37,559 nucleotides of DNA from an uncultured Chloroflexota bacterium (GTDB lineage Bacteria > Chloroflexota > Chloroflexia > Chloroflexales > Chloroflexaceae): NCBI GenBank assembly GCA_937120965.1, contig CAKZKA010000096.1, positions 1 through 37,559 of the forward strand, read 5' to 3'. Made by a program: the position numbers and the translations under genes. Positions 16,387 to 26,596 of this stretch are shown piece after piece. The notes beneath the pieces were generated by a model, which was not told where the DNA came from, searched no databases, and was given only the letters and a program-made list of their open reading frames with translations. Position 1 is the stretch's first letter. Every line of letters starts with the position of its first letter.

Positions 16387-16603
16387 GGGCAGGGGATACG
16401 AGGACCTGCGGAGTGTGCAGGCCCCCGCAACGTTGCCACGAGCCGGTTAACACACGGTGCTCTGGCAGCGCGATGCGTGTATACGTTGAGCCCTTTGGAT
16501 CAGCGGATTGACCCCTCTGGATCTTCCCCAACCCCGGACCAGGCGAGTATGCTCATCGTATCCCACGAGTGTGTTACGCATACAATGCTATGGAGGGTGA
16601 TCT

Positions 16604-17245
16604 ATGGAGGATCAGGGAGTCACTCCCCCCGACGGGGTTGCCGGGACGCAGCAAGTGCGTCTTGGTCGGCGTAGTTTTCTCAAACTCGGTTCCCTTGGCG
16701 GCACGGCTGCCGTGCTGGCAGCCTGCTCGGCGCCCCCCGCACCGCCTACAGTTGTTCCTCCTACCACTGCACCGGCGCCCACCGCGCCACAGGTCCCTAC
16801 CCCCGTTGCCGCTGCTGAGCCGGTCACTGCGCCGCTGGTCAGCGATGTATTGCCCTATCCACGGCTGAAGATCGCAACTCTTAGCGATCTGCAAAAAGGC
16901 GTCTTCAGTACTGCTTACCCCGATCAGTTCTCGCCAGTTCAGGTGCTCAAACTGGGGGCAAAGACCGTGGGAGGTGTTGGGCCTGATGAAGATATCGTGG
17001 CCTACAGCGGCCTCTGCACGCATATGGGTTGCCCGGTAACGTACAACCCCGCAACCAGAGTGTTTATGTGCCCGTGCCATTACAGTCACTTCGACGCTGC
17101 CACTGACGCAATGTTGATCAGCGGCCCGGCTACGCAGCACCTGCCGCGGGTCGTGCTCGAAGTGGAAGGCCAGGATATCTATGCGGTCGGCGTGCAAGGG
17201 CTGATCTACGGACGGCCCCATAATCTGAGTCTAACTGAGCTGTAG
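16604..17245 (+). CDS. aioB: Arsenite oxidase small subunit, Rieske protein (Tat lipoprotein)
   Basis: A 213-aa Rieske [2Fe-2S] subunit passing electrons from AioA to a cytochrome or other acceptor. Seen: a twin-arginine signal (GRRSFLKLG, Arg22-Arg23) that ends in a lipobox (VLAAC, Cys41), a Pro/Thr/Val linker (about 42-80), then the cluster motifs CTHMGC (138-143) and CPCHYSHF (156-163). Ligands should be Cys138, His140, Cys156 and His159, and both disulfide cysteines (143, 158) are present. The likely lipid anchor and long linker would keep the complex at the membrane of a cell lacking a classic outer membrane. GGAGG stands 7 nt before the ATG. aioA follows after 11 bases. Confidence 0.92.
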   Translation: MEDQGVTPPDGVAGTQQVRLGRRSFLKLGSLGGTAAVLAACSAPPAPPTVVPPTTAPAPTAPQVPTPVAAAEPVTAPLVSDVLPYPRLKIATLSDLQKGVFSTAYPDQFSPVQVLKLGAKTVGGVGPDEDIVAYSGLCTHMGCPVTYNPATRVFMCPCHYSHFDAATDAMLISGPATQHLPRVVLEVEGQDIYAVGVQGLIYGRPHNLSLTEL

Positions 17246-17256
17246 GAGGGATCGCT

Positions 17257-19767
17257 ATGCCTGTACATCGTCCTGCGGATCGGGTTCCATTGCCCCCTAC
17301 TACTGCCGAGAAGTTTCAGACGGTATGTCATTACTGCATCGTTGGCTGTGGGTACCATGTCTATAAGTGGCCTGAAGGTCAAGCCGGAGGTTTGCGACCT
17401 GAAGAGAATGCCCTGGGCGTAGACTACACCCAACCGGTAGCGCCCCTGAAGGCGGGTTGGATCGCTCCGGCGCACCATGCGGTGATCACTGAGCGCGATG
17501 GCCGGCGCTTCAACATCGCTATCGTGCCCGATCAGGAGTGTGTGGTTAACAAAGGCCACCATTCGGGGCGGGGTGGCACCCTCGGCAGTAGTCTCTATCG
17601 GCCCGATGGCCCGACCAACACTCGCCTGACCCATCCGCTCGTCTACCGCGCAACCGATCAGGTGACTACTACCTGGGACGACGCGCTCGATCTCACCGCG
17701 CGGGTGATCTATGGGAGTATCCAGCGGGATGGCAACGACTCGATCTTTATGAAGATCTTTGACCACGGTGGCGGTGGCGGCGGATTCGAGAATAACTGGG
17801 CCGTTGGCAAGTTCTTCTTCGACGCGGTACAGACCGTCAACTGTTCGATCCACAACCGGCCTGCCTATAACTCGGAAGTGCACGCTTCGCGCGATATGGG
17901 TGTGCCAGAGTTGAACTTTGCTTGCGTGGATGCCGAGTTGACCGATACGATGGTGCTGTGGGGCTGCAACTCGTACGAAACACAGACCAATCTGTACCTC
18001 GTCCATATGCTGCCGAACCTGCAAGGTGCGACGGTGAAAGACAAGGAGGCGGCCCGTCCTGGCGAGCTGGTTGGGCCAGGCCGTATCATTGTTATCGACC
18101 CTCGCCGTACTGCCACGGTCGTGGTAAGTGAGCAGGCTGCCGGCAAGGACCGTGTGCTGCATCTGCAGCTCAAGCCCGGCACCGACATCGCGCTGGCTAA
18201 TGCGCTGGCACGGATCATTTATGAGCGCAAATGGCACGATAGCGATTTCCTCGCCAACCGGGTTGAAGCTGAAACTGTGCAGCCGTTCCTCGACCAGAGC
18301 CTGCAGATTGACAAGAGCCTGGACGAGGTGCTGACAGAAACAGAACGCATCACCGGGCTGTCGCGGACACAACTCGAGCAGGCGGCGAGCTGGATCGCTG
18401 AGACTAAAGCCGATGGTAGCCGCCCACGCACGATGTTCTTCTACGAAAAAGGTATTATCTGGGGGTTAAAGAACTACCAGAATGTCGGCAGCATTGTCAA
18501 CCTGGCCCTGCTGACCGGCAACTTCGGTAAGCCCGGAACCGGCTGCGGGCGTCTGGGTGGTCACCAGGAGGGCTACGTGCGTCCTGGCTATCCGGGGCCG
18601 CGCCCGGCGCCGTACATTGACGATCTGCTGAGCCAGGGTCAGGGCAATGTGTTCTACGTGGTAGGGTGCAATCCCGCGGTCACCACCCTCAATGCTCAGC
18701 GTATGCGCGAGACGTTGCAGACACGTGGCAAGCTCGTGCGCGATGCGCTGGACGCTAACTTCGCCGCCGACAACTCCACCAGAGCGCAGGCGGTGCTCGA
18801 TGCTATCAGCCGGGGAGGCTTGTTCATCATTGTTCAGGATATTTATCCGACCCAGACAGCAAACGTTGCGCACGTCGTCTTCCCGGCAGCAGCCTGGGGC
18901 GAAAGCCCGATTACGTCGATCAACGGCGAGCGACGGCTGCGGCTTTATGAGCAGTTTATGGATCCACCCGGGATTGCCGAGCCAGATTGGAAGATTTTTG
19001 GCATGCTAGCACAACGGATCAAGGCCCTGGCCCAGGCTGATGGCAATGCCGAGCTGACCCGGCGGTTTAGCGGTTTCGAGTGGCAAACTGCTGAAGAGGT
19101 CTTCCTGGAAGGCGGCGAGTCGTTTGCCGAGGGGGTGAAGGCTAGCACTGAGCGCTATAAAGGCGTGGACTACGCCTTCCTGAAGGCGGCAGGCAACAAC
19201 GGTATACAGACCCCGGTCACCATCGTGAATGGCAAACCCCAGGGACGGGTGCGCTATTTCGAGAACGGGGAGCCCTTTTATACCGACAGTGGCAAGGCGA
19301 AGATGCTACCCACTTCCTGGCCTGGCTTTCCTGCCGTATTGCAGGCGCAAATTGACAAGTATCCGTACTTCCTTACCAATGGGCGGAACAACAACTGGCA
19401 AACCTTTTACAATGATCTCCGCATCCCCTTCCATGCCGAACGGGCACCTATGCCCTTCATTGAGATCAGCCCCGAAGATGCTCAGAAGGAGGGTCTTAAA
19501 CCAGGCGACATCGTCCAACTCTACAATGACTACGGTGAAGCTACGGCCTACACGGTAGTGAGCACCAGTGTCAAACCTGGCGTGATCTTCATGCTCTTTG
19601 CGCATCCCCGCTCGACAGCAAACAGCCTGACCACTCCCTACGTCGATCCGGAAGTGATCATTCCATACTATAAAGGAAGTGCGGTCGGACTGCGGAAACT
19701 TGGACGGCTGGAGGATCTTGATGCGCGCCTGACTTATTACCCGACGAACTTCGAGACTGTCGCTTGA
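17257..19767 (+). CDS. aioA: Arsenite oxidase large subunit (molybdopterin, 3Fe-4S)
   Basis: An 836-aa molybdenum enzyme of the DMSO-reductase superfamily that oxidises arsenite to arsenate. Seen: the AioA N-terminal cluster motif CHYCIVGCGYHVYKW (Cys24, Cys27, Cys31) with Ser103 in 'NKGHHSGRGG' at the place of a fourth Cys, which gives a [3Fe-4S] cluster in this family. Long blocks of family sequence follow ('NCSIHNRPAYNSEVHA', 'WGCNSYETQTN', 'NGRNNNWQTFYND'). Length fits AioA (about 820-840 aa). There is no signal peptide, as expected because AioA is exported with the Tat-tagged AioB. GGAGG lies 7 bases before the ATG. The order aioB-aioA is standard. Confidence 0.93.
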   Translation: MPVHRPADRVPLPPTTAEKFQTVCHYCIVGCGYHVYKWPEGQAGGLRPEENALGVDYTQPVAPLKAGWIAPAHHAVITERDGRRFNIAIVPDQECVVNKGHHSGRGGTLGSSLYRPDGPTNTRLTHPLVYRATDQVTTTWDDALDLTARVIYGSIQRDGNDSIFMKIFDHGGGGGGFENNWAVGKFFFDAVQTVNCSIHNRPAYNSEVHASRDMGVPELNFACVDAELTDTMVLWGCNSYETQTNLYLVHMLPNLQGATVKDKEAARPGELVGPGRIIVIDPRRTATVVVSEQAAGKDRVLHLQLKPGTDIALANALARIIYERKWHDSDFLANRVEAETVQPFLDQSLQIDKSLDEVLTETERITGLSRTQLEQAASWIAETKADGSRPRTMFFYEKGIIWGLKNYQNVGSIVNLALLTGNFGKPGTGCGRLGGHQEGYVRPGYPGPRPAPYIDDLLSQGQGNVFYVVGCNPAVTTLNAQRMRETLQTRGKLVRDALDANFAADNSTRAQAVLDAISRGGLFIIVQDIYPTQTANVAHVVFPAAAWGESPITSINGERRLRLYEQFMDPPGIAEPDWKIFGMLAQRIKALAQADGNAELTRRFSGFEWQTAEEVFLEGGESFAEGVKASTERYKGVDYAFLKAAGNNGIQTPVTIVNGKPQGRVRYFENGEPFYTDSGKAKMLPTSWPGFPAVLQAQIDKYPYFLTNGRNNNWQTFYNDLRIPFHAERAPMPFIEISPEDAQKEGLKPGDIVQLYNDYGEATAYTVVSTSVKPGVIFMLFAHPRSTANSLTTPYVDPEVIIPYYKGSAVGLRKLGRLEDLDARLTYYPTNFETVA

Positions 19768-19893
19768 GGCGTATGGGCAAAGGGGAGGGCCAGGCCCTCC
19801 CCCAACCTTCTCCACGAGTAGGAACGTCGAGGGAGTCGCTCTCCCTCTCAGTGCTCACATCGGTAATGTGTAAGCAGGAGAAAGCCAAATCCA

Positions 19894-20565
19894 ATGACGC
19901 TGTTGCTTAGCTCAACGCCGCTGCGTGAAGCTCTGGCCCAATCGATGGCTATGCATCGCCACCTTTGCCCTCGCCAGGTGCTCGGTGCGCGTATGGGAAT
20001 GTATGCCGGGGAATTGTTGGGCCTGACCTTGCCCCGGATCGATAAACGCCTGTTTACCTTTGTCGAGACCGATGGATGTTTTGCCGATGGCGTGAGTGTG
20101 GCGACCGGATGCTGGTTGGGCCGCCGAACGTTGCGCCTGATCGATCTGGGAAAGGTTGCGGCAACATTTGTGGATACACGTACCGGCTGCGCCATCCGCA
20201 TTCACCCCCATCCCGAGGCTCGCGCACTGGCCCGTGTCTACGCACCCGATGCACGGAGCCGCTGGCATGCCTATCTGGAAGCCTACCAGATCATGCCTAC
20301 CACCGAATTGCTGGTAGCGCATCCGGTGATGCTCGAAGTGGATCTGGGGTCCCTGATCGGGCGGAACGGCATTCGCACACAGTGTGAGCAGTGTGGCGAA
20401 GAGATTATTAACCAGCGCGAGGTGCTACGGGAGGGGCGCGTCCTGTGTCCGGGTTGTGCTGGCACAGACGCTTACTGGTCAGACGCCGGAGCGCCCCGGG
20501 GCGCTCTGGAATGCCAGTATGGCCATCTCCATCTGAAATCTGCAATCTACAATGGTGTACCATGA
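19894..20565 (+). CDS. FmdE-like protein with C-terminal zinc ribbon
   Basis: A 223-aa probably cytoplasmic protein. Seen: an FmdE-type domain with 'HRHLCPRQVLGARMG' (His21, His23, Cys25), 'ETDGCFADGVSVATGCWLG' and a four-Cys zinc ribbon at the end (CEQC 164-167, CPGC 185-188). FmdE proteins are linked to molybdenum formylmethanofuran dehydrogenase and are often found near molybdenum enzymes; their reaction is not established. Here it follows aioA by about 125 bases, which suggests a role in Mo cofactor delivery or maturation of the arsenite oxidase, by inference. The ribosome site (GGAG, about 14 bases before the ATG) is poorly placed. Confidence 0.8.
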   Translation: MTLLLSSTPLREALAQSMAMHRHLCPRQVLGARMGMYAGELLGLTLPRIDKRLFTFVETDGCFADGVSVATGCWLGRRTLRLIDLGKVAATFVDTRTGCAIRIHPHPEARALARVYAPDARSRWHAYLEAYQIMPTTELLVAHPVMLEVDLGSLIGRNGIRTQCEQCGEEIINQREVLREGRVLCPGCAGTDAYWSDAGAPRGALECQYGHLHLKSAIYNGVP

Positions 20566-20637
20566 GAGTCGGTTCCTTGATGTGCAGGGCGGTGAGTCCT
20601 CTCTGTCTCCCGTGAACGGTTGTAGATAGACCGTTCT

Positions 20638-21048
20638 ATGAGCAAAACGGAATTGCAAACGTTCTGGCAGGCGCCACGGATCGCCCTCTGGGCAGGCATC
20701 CTGTTGACGCTGATAGGCCTGGTCACCCGCTACTTTATTGGAGCGCGGGGCGTCAGCTCAGTCACTCCGCTCCTCTTCGGGATGCCGATTGCCTTGCTGG
20801 GCGTTGTAGCGCTGGAGCCACGCTATGCTCGGCGCGCCCTGCAGAGCGTGGCTGTCCTGTCGCTGCTCGGCGTGCTGGCAACGCTGCACGTGCTGCCCCT
20901 GCTGAATGCGTTGCTCCGGGGCCAGCCCTTCTCCGGCAACGTGGCCGTTGTGCTGGCCAACGGCCTGATGCTGCTGCTCTGCGCTCTGCTGCTGGTGGTG
21001 TGTATGGTTGCGTTTCTGTACGCCTGGTGGCAGCAGTTGCGCCGGTGA
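20638..21048 (+). CDS. Small four-helix membrane protein, unknown function
   Basis: A 136-aa protein with four predicted membrane helices (about residues 13-33, 42-60, 66-88 and 104-130) and a basic C-terminus. No family was recognised. It follows the FmdE-like gene in the same direction and may be co-transcribed with it. Composition and hydrophobic pattern support a real gene; its function cannot be told from sequence or context. Confidence 0.6.
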   Translation: MSKTELQTFWQAPRIALWAGILLTLIGLVTRYFIGARGVSSVTPLLFGMPIALLGVVALEPRYARRALQSVAVLSLLGVLATLHVLPLLNALLRGQPFSGNVAVVLANGLMLLLCALLLVVCMVAFLYAWWQQLRR

Positions 21049-21099
21049 AGACTTCTACATGGGGCGTCCCCACGCCCGCTCCCCCCTCTCTCCCGCTCA

Positions 21100-21302
21100 G
21101 TTTAAGGGCGGACAGAACATCCGCGCCAACGTGGCTGGTACCGCATTGGAACGCCCCCGCCCACGGCTCTGGTCTCCCCGCTTCGACAGGCTCAGCGCAG
21201 GCGCTCCAGCAAAGCTGGAGCGGGGGAGGGGGCGGGAGCCAACCAGCGCATCGCAACGCCATACCGCCCGTCGGCGCTCATACGTTCTGTCCACCCCTGA
21301 AC
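21100..21302. mobile_element. MITE-like dispersed element, copy 1
   Basis: About 203 bp bounded by inverted terminal repeats of the form GTTYARGGGCGGACAGAAC. The same internal sequence ('CATTGGAACGCCCCCG', 'CACGGCTCTGGTCTCCCC') occurs in copy 2 at 34799-34978, and a lone end at 6145-6163. There is no coding capacity. Similarity to copy 2 continues outside the right terminal repeat to about 21390, so the duplicated unit may be larger than the element. Confidence 0.7.
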
Positions 21303-21500
21303 CCGCTCAGGGAGAGGCCTGCCCTGAGCGGAGCCGAAGAGGGGACCGGGGGCTGAGGATGAGCAGCGCATCAGGACGCTACCCGCCAGAAACCCGAATG
21401 CTCCTGGCCTCCCTCGCTGGGAGGGAACCGGGCGCAGCCCTCCCAAACCTTCCTGCGGAGCAGGGAGGTGGAGAACCCCGGGTTCCCTGCTGGACAGAAG
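21303..21500. repeat. Repeat-rich gap before cbiZ 3' end
   Basis: Contains a 'CCTGAGCGGAGCCGAAG'-like module, a GGGAGGG/CCCTCCC hairpin (about 21415-21445) and a diverged palindrome GAACCCCGGGTTCCC (about 21474-21488). No gene seen. Confidence 0.6.
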
Positions 21501-22667
21501 TCACGGAGAAACGCGGTTCTGTCCATACTGATCGGCCCATTTTTCGCTAAAGCCCAGGGCAAACGCGCGGGCGATCAGGTCAAGGGTGGCTGCTGGTGTG
21601 AGTGCCGGCGGGGGATGGGCCAGGATCTCACGGTACGCCGGTAGCCGTTGCGGGCGACCAGATACCGCCGCGGCCAGTTGGGCCGCGTAACTGGCGAAAA
21701 CGTCGGGCAGACAACTCCGAGGCAAAACATCCCAGAGGAATTGATCGCGCAGGTGCAGCAGCGCGGCCACGGCAGCCACCGCAGGCGGATCGTTCAGCAC
21801 GACCTGGAGGTTGCGCGTCAGGAGTTGCCCATCATCGTCATTCAGGCCGGCGCAGATGGCTGCGCTGAAGGTCTCCTCGCGCGCGCCCAGACGCCGGAGA
21901 AGCGCCAGCGTGCTACACTGCGCCGCCGGTGACAGGCCATTCTGACGCGCCAGAGCCTGCCGCAACGCCGCCTGCACGCCGCGCGCAATGAGTTCTCCCA
22001 GGCGGGTGTGCTTGCCGGCGCCGGTCAGTGGCGCACCATCCAGCCGGGCGGCAATGGCGATCTGATCCGTCCCGGTCCCTGTCGCCAGGCCATCGGAATA
22101 GCATGAGGGGACGCTCAACTCTTGAAGCACTGCTGTCTTTGCCTCGGTCGCCAGCGTGACAGCTTCGATCAGTGCGCCGGAGCGCAGTTCGCGATTGATG
22201 CAGAGCATGATCACGATGGTGCCAGCGTGCGGCGCGAGAATATACCGCCCATCCTCTTCGTGGTAGGCGGCGGGATCGCCAGCGCGGCCCGCATTGGTCT
22301 CGACCCCGGCGGTGACAATCGCGACGACCTCCAGGTCGCGGAAGCGTTCGTGGGCCATACCGGCCATATGCATGCTGGCTGCCGTGCCCAGGGTGGCGCA
22401 ACGATCGGCGGGCAGGCCATGGCGTGTGGCGATCAACTCGCGGTAAGCATCAGGGTGGTGGATGGCCAGTCTATGGATCTGGTCGCTCAGCCAGTGCCCC
22501 TGCGGTTCGCAGGACTGATGGTTGTAGAGGTACTCCAGGTCATCCCGTATCCCGCCTGCGCTGCTGCGACAGGTTGAGATGACCCGGTGTGGACACAAGA
22601 AGCGCACGTAGATGATCTTGTCGGCGCGGTGAATTTCCACGCCGTCATAGTAGCGTTCCAGTAACAT
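21501..22667 (-). CDS. cbiZ: Adenosylcobinamide amidohydrolase (CbiZ)
   Basis: A 388-aa enzyme expected to remove the aminopropanol arm from adenosylcobinamide or pseudocobalamin, giving adenosylcobyric acid for rebuilding of the wanted cobalamin. Seen: the CbiZ signatures TAGVETNAGRAGD (residues 120-132), EAKTAVLQEL (176-185) and ATGTGTDQI (196-204), followed by 'GKHTRLGELIARGV'. The core spans about residues 30-245; about 140 further residues at the C-terminus are not typical of short archaeal CbiZ and end in repeat-like sequence. An ATG at 22667 follows AGGA; a TTG one codon earlier is also possible. It is the last gene of the minus-strand corrinoid locus, after cobN. Confidence 0.88.
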   Translation of the reverse strand: MLLERYYDGVEIHRADKIIYVRFLCPHRVISTCRSSAGGIRDDLEYLYNHQSCEPQGHWLSDQIHRLAIHHPDAYRELIATRHGLPADRCATLGTAASMHMAGMAHERFRDLEVVAIVTAGVETNAGRAGDPAAYHEEDGRYILAPHAGTIVIMLCINRELRSGALIEAVTLATEAKTAVLQELSVPSCYSDGLATGTGTDQIAIAARLDGAPLTGAGKHTRLGELIARGVQAALRQALARQNGLSPAAQCSTLALLRRLGAREETFSAAICAGLNDDDGQLLTRNLQVVLNDPPAVAAVAALLHLRDQFLWDVLPRSCLPDVFASYAAQLAAAVSGRPQRLPAYREILAHPPPALTPAATLDLIARAFALGFSEKWADQYGQNRVSP

Positions 22668-22870
22668 CAATCCTGTCCTCGGCGCTCATCGTATACCAGT
22701 TGGGGGTCCAGCCCGCTCATACCTCTCTCGAAAGAGGCATGGGGAACCCAACCCGGGTTCCCCATACCCCTGCCCCGGCGGAGAGTGCAGGAGGGCGCCC
22801 CGGGAGAATCCCTGCCTATTTCTGAGGGGTGCGACGGGGCCGTATGGCGCAGCCGCAACAATCTCATCGC
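22668..22870. repeat. Gap between cobN and cbiZ with a palindromic repeat
   Basis: About 200 bases that carry a GGGGAACCC...GGGTTCCCC palindrome (22741-22763). Apart from this repeat nothing is recognised, so cobN and cbiZ are less tightly linked than the cobN-chlI-chlD genes. Confidence 0.6.
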
Positions 22871-25800
22871 CTATTCCGCCTGCTCTTCGATATCGCCTTC
22901 GATTTCCAGATACAGGCGACCCAGGTGTTCCTTCATCGCCTCGTCGGCCTGCCACATTCCCCGATTGATGGCTTCGAGCAGTCGCCCCAGAATGCTGTGC
23001 AGGGCATGCGGGTTGACCTCGCGCATCCACTCGCGCATGGCCTCATCGAGGGTATAGCGCCGGGCCATGTCTTCGTACATCCAGTCTTCAACCACATCAC
23101 CCACGGCGTCCCAGATAAAGGCGTTGTCCACGGTATGGGCCATATCGCCGGCGCCTTTGAAGCCATGGCGCTGGAGGCCGGCGATCCATTTGGGGTTCAG
23201 GATGCGCGCGCGGAAGATCCGCCGGCTTTCCTGCCGAACGTCACGGTACAGGACGCGCTCGGGGTCGGAGGCGTCACCGCTGTAGGCGTGTGGAGCGCGC
23301 CCGGAAGCGGTCTTGACTGCCAGGCCAAACCCGCCCAGATAGGCAGCCCAGTCATCGTCGCTGTACAGGTCGTATTCGCGGGTATCCTCGTTTTTCACGA
23401 TCAGTTGGATGCCGGCCAGCCGTTGGCGAAAGACGGCATGGCGGGCAACACCGTAGACCTGGCGCCCGTAGGCGTAGCCGCCCCAGTTGACGAAGGTTTC
23501 GGCCAGGTCGGCGCGATCCTGCCAGGCCTGTGCTTCGATCATCTCGGCAATCCCGGTACCATAGGCTCCTGGCGGTTCGGCGAAGATGCGCAAGGTGGCC
23601 TCGCGCAGAGCGGCCTCGGGGTCATAGCCCTGACGCAGCAACTCCTCGCGGTCGCGCAGCACGTTGTGCCGCAGCATGTTCGTCTCCGGCGGCTCATCGA
23701 GCAGAGCGACCATACGTACTGCATCGTCAATCAGTTCCACCAGATTGGGGAAGGTGTCTCGAAAGAGCCCCGAGATGCGCAGGGTCACATCGATGCGCGG
23801 AAACTTCAACGCCGCGGCGGGGATCGGCGCCACCCCCTCGACCCGCCCGCTGGAGCGATTCCAGAGCGGGCGCACGCCCATCAGGTAGAGTATCTGAGCG
23901 ACGTCCTCGCCCATGGTGCGCATCGTTGGTACGGACCAGATGACCATACCCATCGTTTCGGGGAACTGGCCGGTTTCGCTGCGGTAACGTTCGACCATCG
24001 CATCGCCCAGAGCCACGCCGATTTCCCAGGCGGCCGGAGTGGGGATATTGAGCGGATCGACAGTGTAGAAGTTACGCCCACTGGGTAACACGTTGGCCAT
24101 GCCCCGGGTCGGCGCGCCGCTACCGCCGGGCAGGACGTGCCGGCCTCCAAGGGCTGCGTGGATGGACCCCAGTTCGTCAACTGTCTGGGCCAGGCGCGGG
24201 ATGAGCGTATCACGCACATAGCCGAGCGTCGGCGCCAGTGGTCCGGACTCGCAGGCGCGCGTGTCGCCGTCGAGCATGGCCTGGATCTGGCGCAGGGCTT
24301 CGGCGTGGATAGCTTCGATGGCGGTTCCGGCGCTGGGGAAACGTCCGGCAGGATCGGGGGCGCCGCGGTCGCGCAGCAAAGCATCGTAGTCGTAGCCCCA
24401 CTGGCGCGCGATCACCTCGCGCAGGGAGGGTATCGCGCCATTGGGCAGGCGCACCAGTTGAGCCAGGAACTCGACCAGTTGCGCGCCTGTGGGCGCTTCA
24501 CCCAGTATGTGTAACCCGTCACTGATCGCCGTATCGGCCAGGTCGCTGATGTAGCTGTGCAGTCGGCGCGCAAACGCATCAAAGTCGGCGAACGCTCCCG
24601 CCTCGTCAATCTCCAGATCCCGGTCGAGGTGACTGGCGACGGTCAACTCCCAGATCGCGCGAGCCAGGATGGGTAGTTGAGAAGGGTTCATCGCTGCCAT
24701 CTGCATGTATTCGAGCAGGCGCGCATCGAGGATCGCCAGATGCTCGTAGCGTTCAGCGCTGGTCATCACCGGGATCAGGTAATCAACCACGCAGGCGTAG
24801 GAGCGGCGCTTGGCCTGTGCGCCTTCGCCAGGGTTGTTGATGATATACGGGTAGATGTTTGGCAGGTCCATGATCGCCATATCGGGGTAGCAATGCGCCG
24901 AGAGGGCCAGGGACTTGCCGGGCATCCACTCCAGGGTGCCATGGGTGCCAACGTGGATCACGGCGTCGGCTCGAAATACATCGCGGAGCCAGCGGTAGGT
25001 GAGCAGATAGGCCGGCGGCGGCGGCAACAGGGGGTCATGGACTTTGTCGGCGTCGTGGGCGAAGCCGCGGGGAGGCTGAAGGCCAATGTAGAGATTGCCG
25101 TTGATGATCCCGTTGATAACGACCCGGTCATTGTGGGCCAGGATGGGACCAGGCGGCGGCCCCCACTCCCGGCTGATCTCCTGATGACGCTCGGCGGGCC
25201 ACTCCGCTACCCAGGGCTGATACTGCTTCGGCGCGGCCAGGGCTACTGCGCGGGTTGCCAGGGCGTCGCTGGTTTGCCAGCGCGCATCGTTGGTGGCGTG
25301 GGCCAGCAGATCGGCGATCACGTCTTCGCCCGAAGCGTACCGGCGTTCAACCCGATAGCCCTGATCGGCGAGTTGCTGGACCAGGCGCGCCACGCTTTCG
25401 AGCGAGTCCAGGCCGGTAGCGCAACCGATCCGTTCATTCGTTGGCGGATAATTGTGAAACACGATCGCTACCCGCTTCTCAGCGTTGGGGATCAGGCGTA
25501 ACCTGGCCCAGCGCAGAGCCATACGCGCCAGGGCCGTCACGCGCTCGGCGATGGGCCGATGGGCGTTCAGGCGCGCGCCGGTAAGCGGATCGGGCGGCTG
25601 CTCCTCCTGGGTGGCGACCGGCAGCGTGATCAGGACGCCGTCGAATTCGGGCTGTGCCGCATTGATCGCCACGTCCATCGGAGTCACACCCTGCACTGTC
25701 TCACTCCAGTAGGTATAGGGCGAAAACAGTACCATCGCGTGCAGGACCGGCACGCCCAGGCGGGCGTAGACATCGGCCACTGCCGGGGTGGAAAGGCTGA

Positions 25801-26596
25801 TGGCGAAGGCCATCATGTTGATCAGCGCGTGGATCAGCGGCTCGCCATCGTACATAAAGTAGTTTTCGATGACCCAGTCGGAGATGCGGTTGTTGCGGAT
25901 CGGATCGGGCATGCGCATGTAGAAGCATGCCAGGGGAAAGCCACCCTGCCGCTCGATCTCGCGGATCAACGCGTCGACCCAGCCCAGGTTACCATCGTGA
26001 AAGTAGCTGGTGTAGAACCACATGCCGATTATCGGGCGCCCGGAACGACGCAGCTCGTCGACAGAGATGCCCCGCGCGGTCAGATAAGCCTCCAGGGTCG
26101 GAGCGCTGCCGATGTCGGGATGGTAAAGCGCCTCCGTCAATTGAGGTTGCGGCGGATCGTGGGGCAGGATCAACCCCCGGCGGCTCGCGAGCATGCAGTA
26201 CAGGTTTCGCCAGTTGTCGCAGCCGTCGAACTGGATGTAGCGCCGCACAGTGTCAAAGAAGGGACTCCCGTAGTCAGTTGATAACTCCTGCGAGAGCGCC
26301 AGCGCATCTTCGTCGGAGGGATGGATGTAGCAGTAGGCCAGGCTTTCACGCGCAGCGGTCACCAGTTCGTGGAAGTGGGGGCACGAGGCGGCGCCGCCGT
26401 GCAGCAGGACGATCAGCGCATCGGCGGAGCGGATGACTTCATTGGCGAAAGCGACTGCCTGCCCGCGATCCGCCAGATTGCTTCCCACGCGCGCCTGGAG
26501 CACAAACTGTCCACGGTGTTCCTGCTCGAGGCGGAGCAGCGCCTGACGCGCCGCAGGAATGCCATTCCCGGTTGCGCTCACCAGAACGATCTTCAT
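22871..26596 (-). CDS. cobN: Cobaltochelatase large subunit (CobN)
   Basis: A 1241-aa ATP-dependent chelatase subunit that holds the tetrapyrrole and inserts cobalt (into hydrogenobyrinate a,c-diamide in the aerobic pathway). Seen: the CobN/BchH core '[14 protein letters not shown]', '[12 protein letters not shown]', and a C-terminal '[14 protein letters not shown]' block. The N-terminus ([13 protein letters not shown]) is not the DUF3479 start of magnesium-chelatase BchH, and the corrinoid neighbours favour CobN. BchH remains the alternative, because phototrophic Chloroflexia carry several BchH copies. It overlaps the chlI-type gene by four bases (ATGA), so the chelatase subunits are translated together. 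Confidence 0.87.
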   Translation of the reverse strand: MKIVLVSATGNGIPAARQALLRLEQEHRGQFVLQARVGSNLADRGQAVAFANEVIRSADALIVLLHGGAASCPHFHELVTAARESLAYCYIHPSDEDALALSQELSTDYGSPFFDTVRRYIQFDGCDNWRNLYCMLASRRGLILPHDPPQPQLTEALYHPDIGSAPTLEAYLTARGISVDELRRSGRPIIGMWFYTSYFHDGNLGWVDALIREIERQGGFPLACFYMRMPDPIRNNRISDWVIENYFMYDGEPLIHALINMMAFAISLSTPAVADVYARLGVPVLHAMVLFSPYTYWSETVQGVTPMDVAINAAQPEFDGVLITLPVATQEEQPPDPLTGARLNAHRPIAERVTALARMALRWARLRLIPNAEKRVAIVFHNYPPTNERIGCATGLDSLESVARLVQQLADQGYRVERRYASGEDVIADLLAHATNDARWQTSDALATRAVALAAPKQYQPWVAEWPAERHQEISREWGPPPGPILAHNDRVVINGIINGNLYIGLQPPRGFAHDADKVHDPLLPPPPAYLLTYRWLRDVFRADAVIHVGTHGTLEWMPGKSLALSAHCYPDMAIMDLPNIYPYIINNPGEGAQAKRRSYACVVDYLIPVMTSAERYEHLAILDARLLEYMQMAAMNPSQLPILARAIWELTVASHLDRDLEIDEAGAFADFDAFARRLHSYISDLADTAISDGLHILGEAPTGAQLVEFLAQLVRLPNGAIPSLREVIARQWGYDYDALLRDRGAPDPAGRFPSAGTAIEAIHAEALRQIQAMLDGDTRACESGPLAPTLGYVRDTLIPRLAQTVDELGSIHAALGGRHVLPGGSGAPTRGMANVLPSGRNFYTVDPLNIPTPAAWEIGVALGDAMVERYRSETGQFPETMGMVIWSVPTMRTMGEDVAQILYLMGVRPLWNRSSGRVEGVAPIPAAALKFPRIDVTLRISGLFRDTFPNLVELIDDAVRMVALLDEPPETNMLRHNVLRDREELLRQGYDPEAALREATLRIFAEPPGAYGTGIAEMIEAQAWQDRADLAETFVNWGGYAYGRQVYGVARHAVFRQRLAGIQLIVKNEDTREYDLYSDDDWAAYLGGFGLAVKTASGRAPHAYSGDASDPERVLYRDVRQESRRIFRARILNPKWIAGLQRHGFKGAGDMAHTVDNAFIWDAVGDVVEDWMYEDMARRYTLDEAMREWMREVNPHALHSILGRLLEAINRGMWQADEAMKEHLGRLYLEIEGDIEEQAE

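Noticed and set aside
22871-26596. Large chelatase subunit as BchH for bacteriochlorophyll
   Set aside because: The N-terminus does not look like the BchH DUF3479 region and the neighbours are corrinoid genes; kept as an alternative, not the main call.
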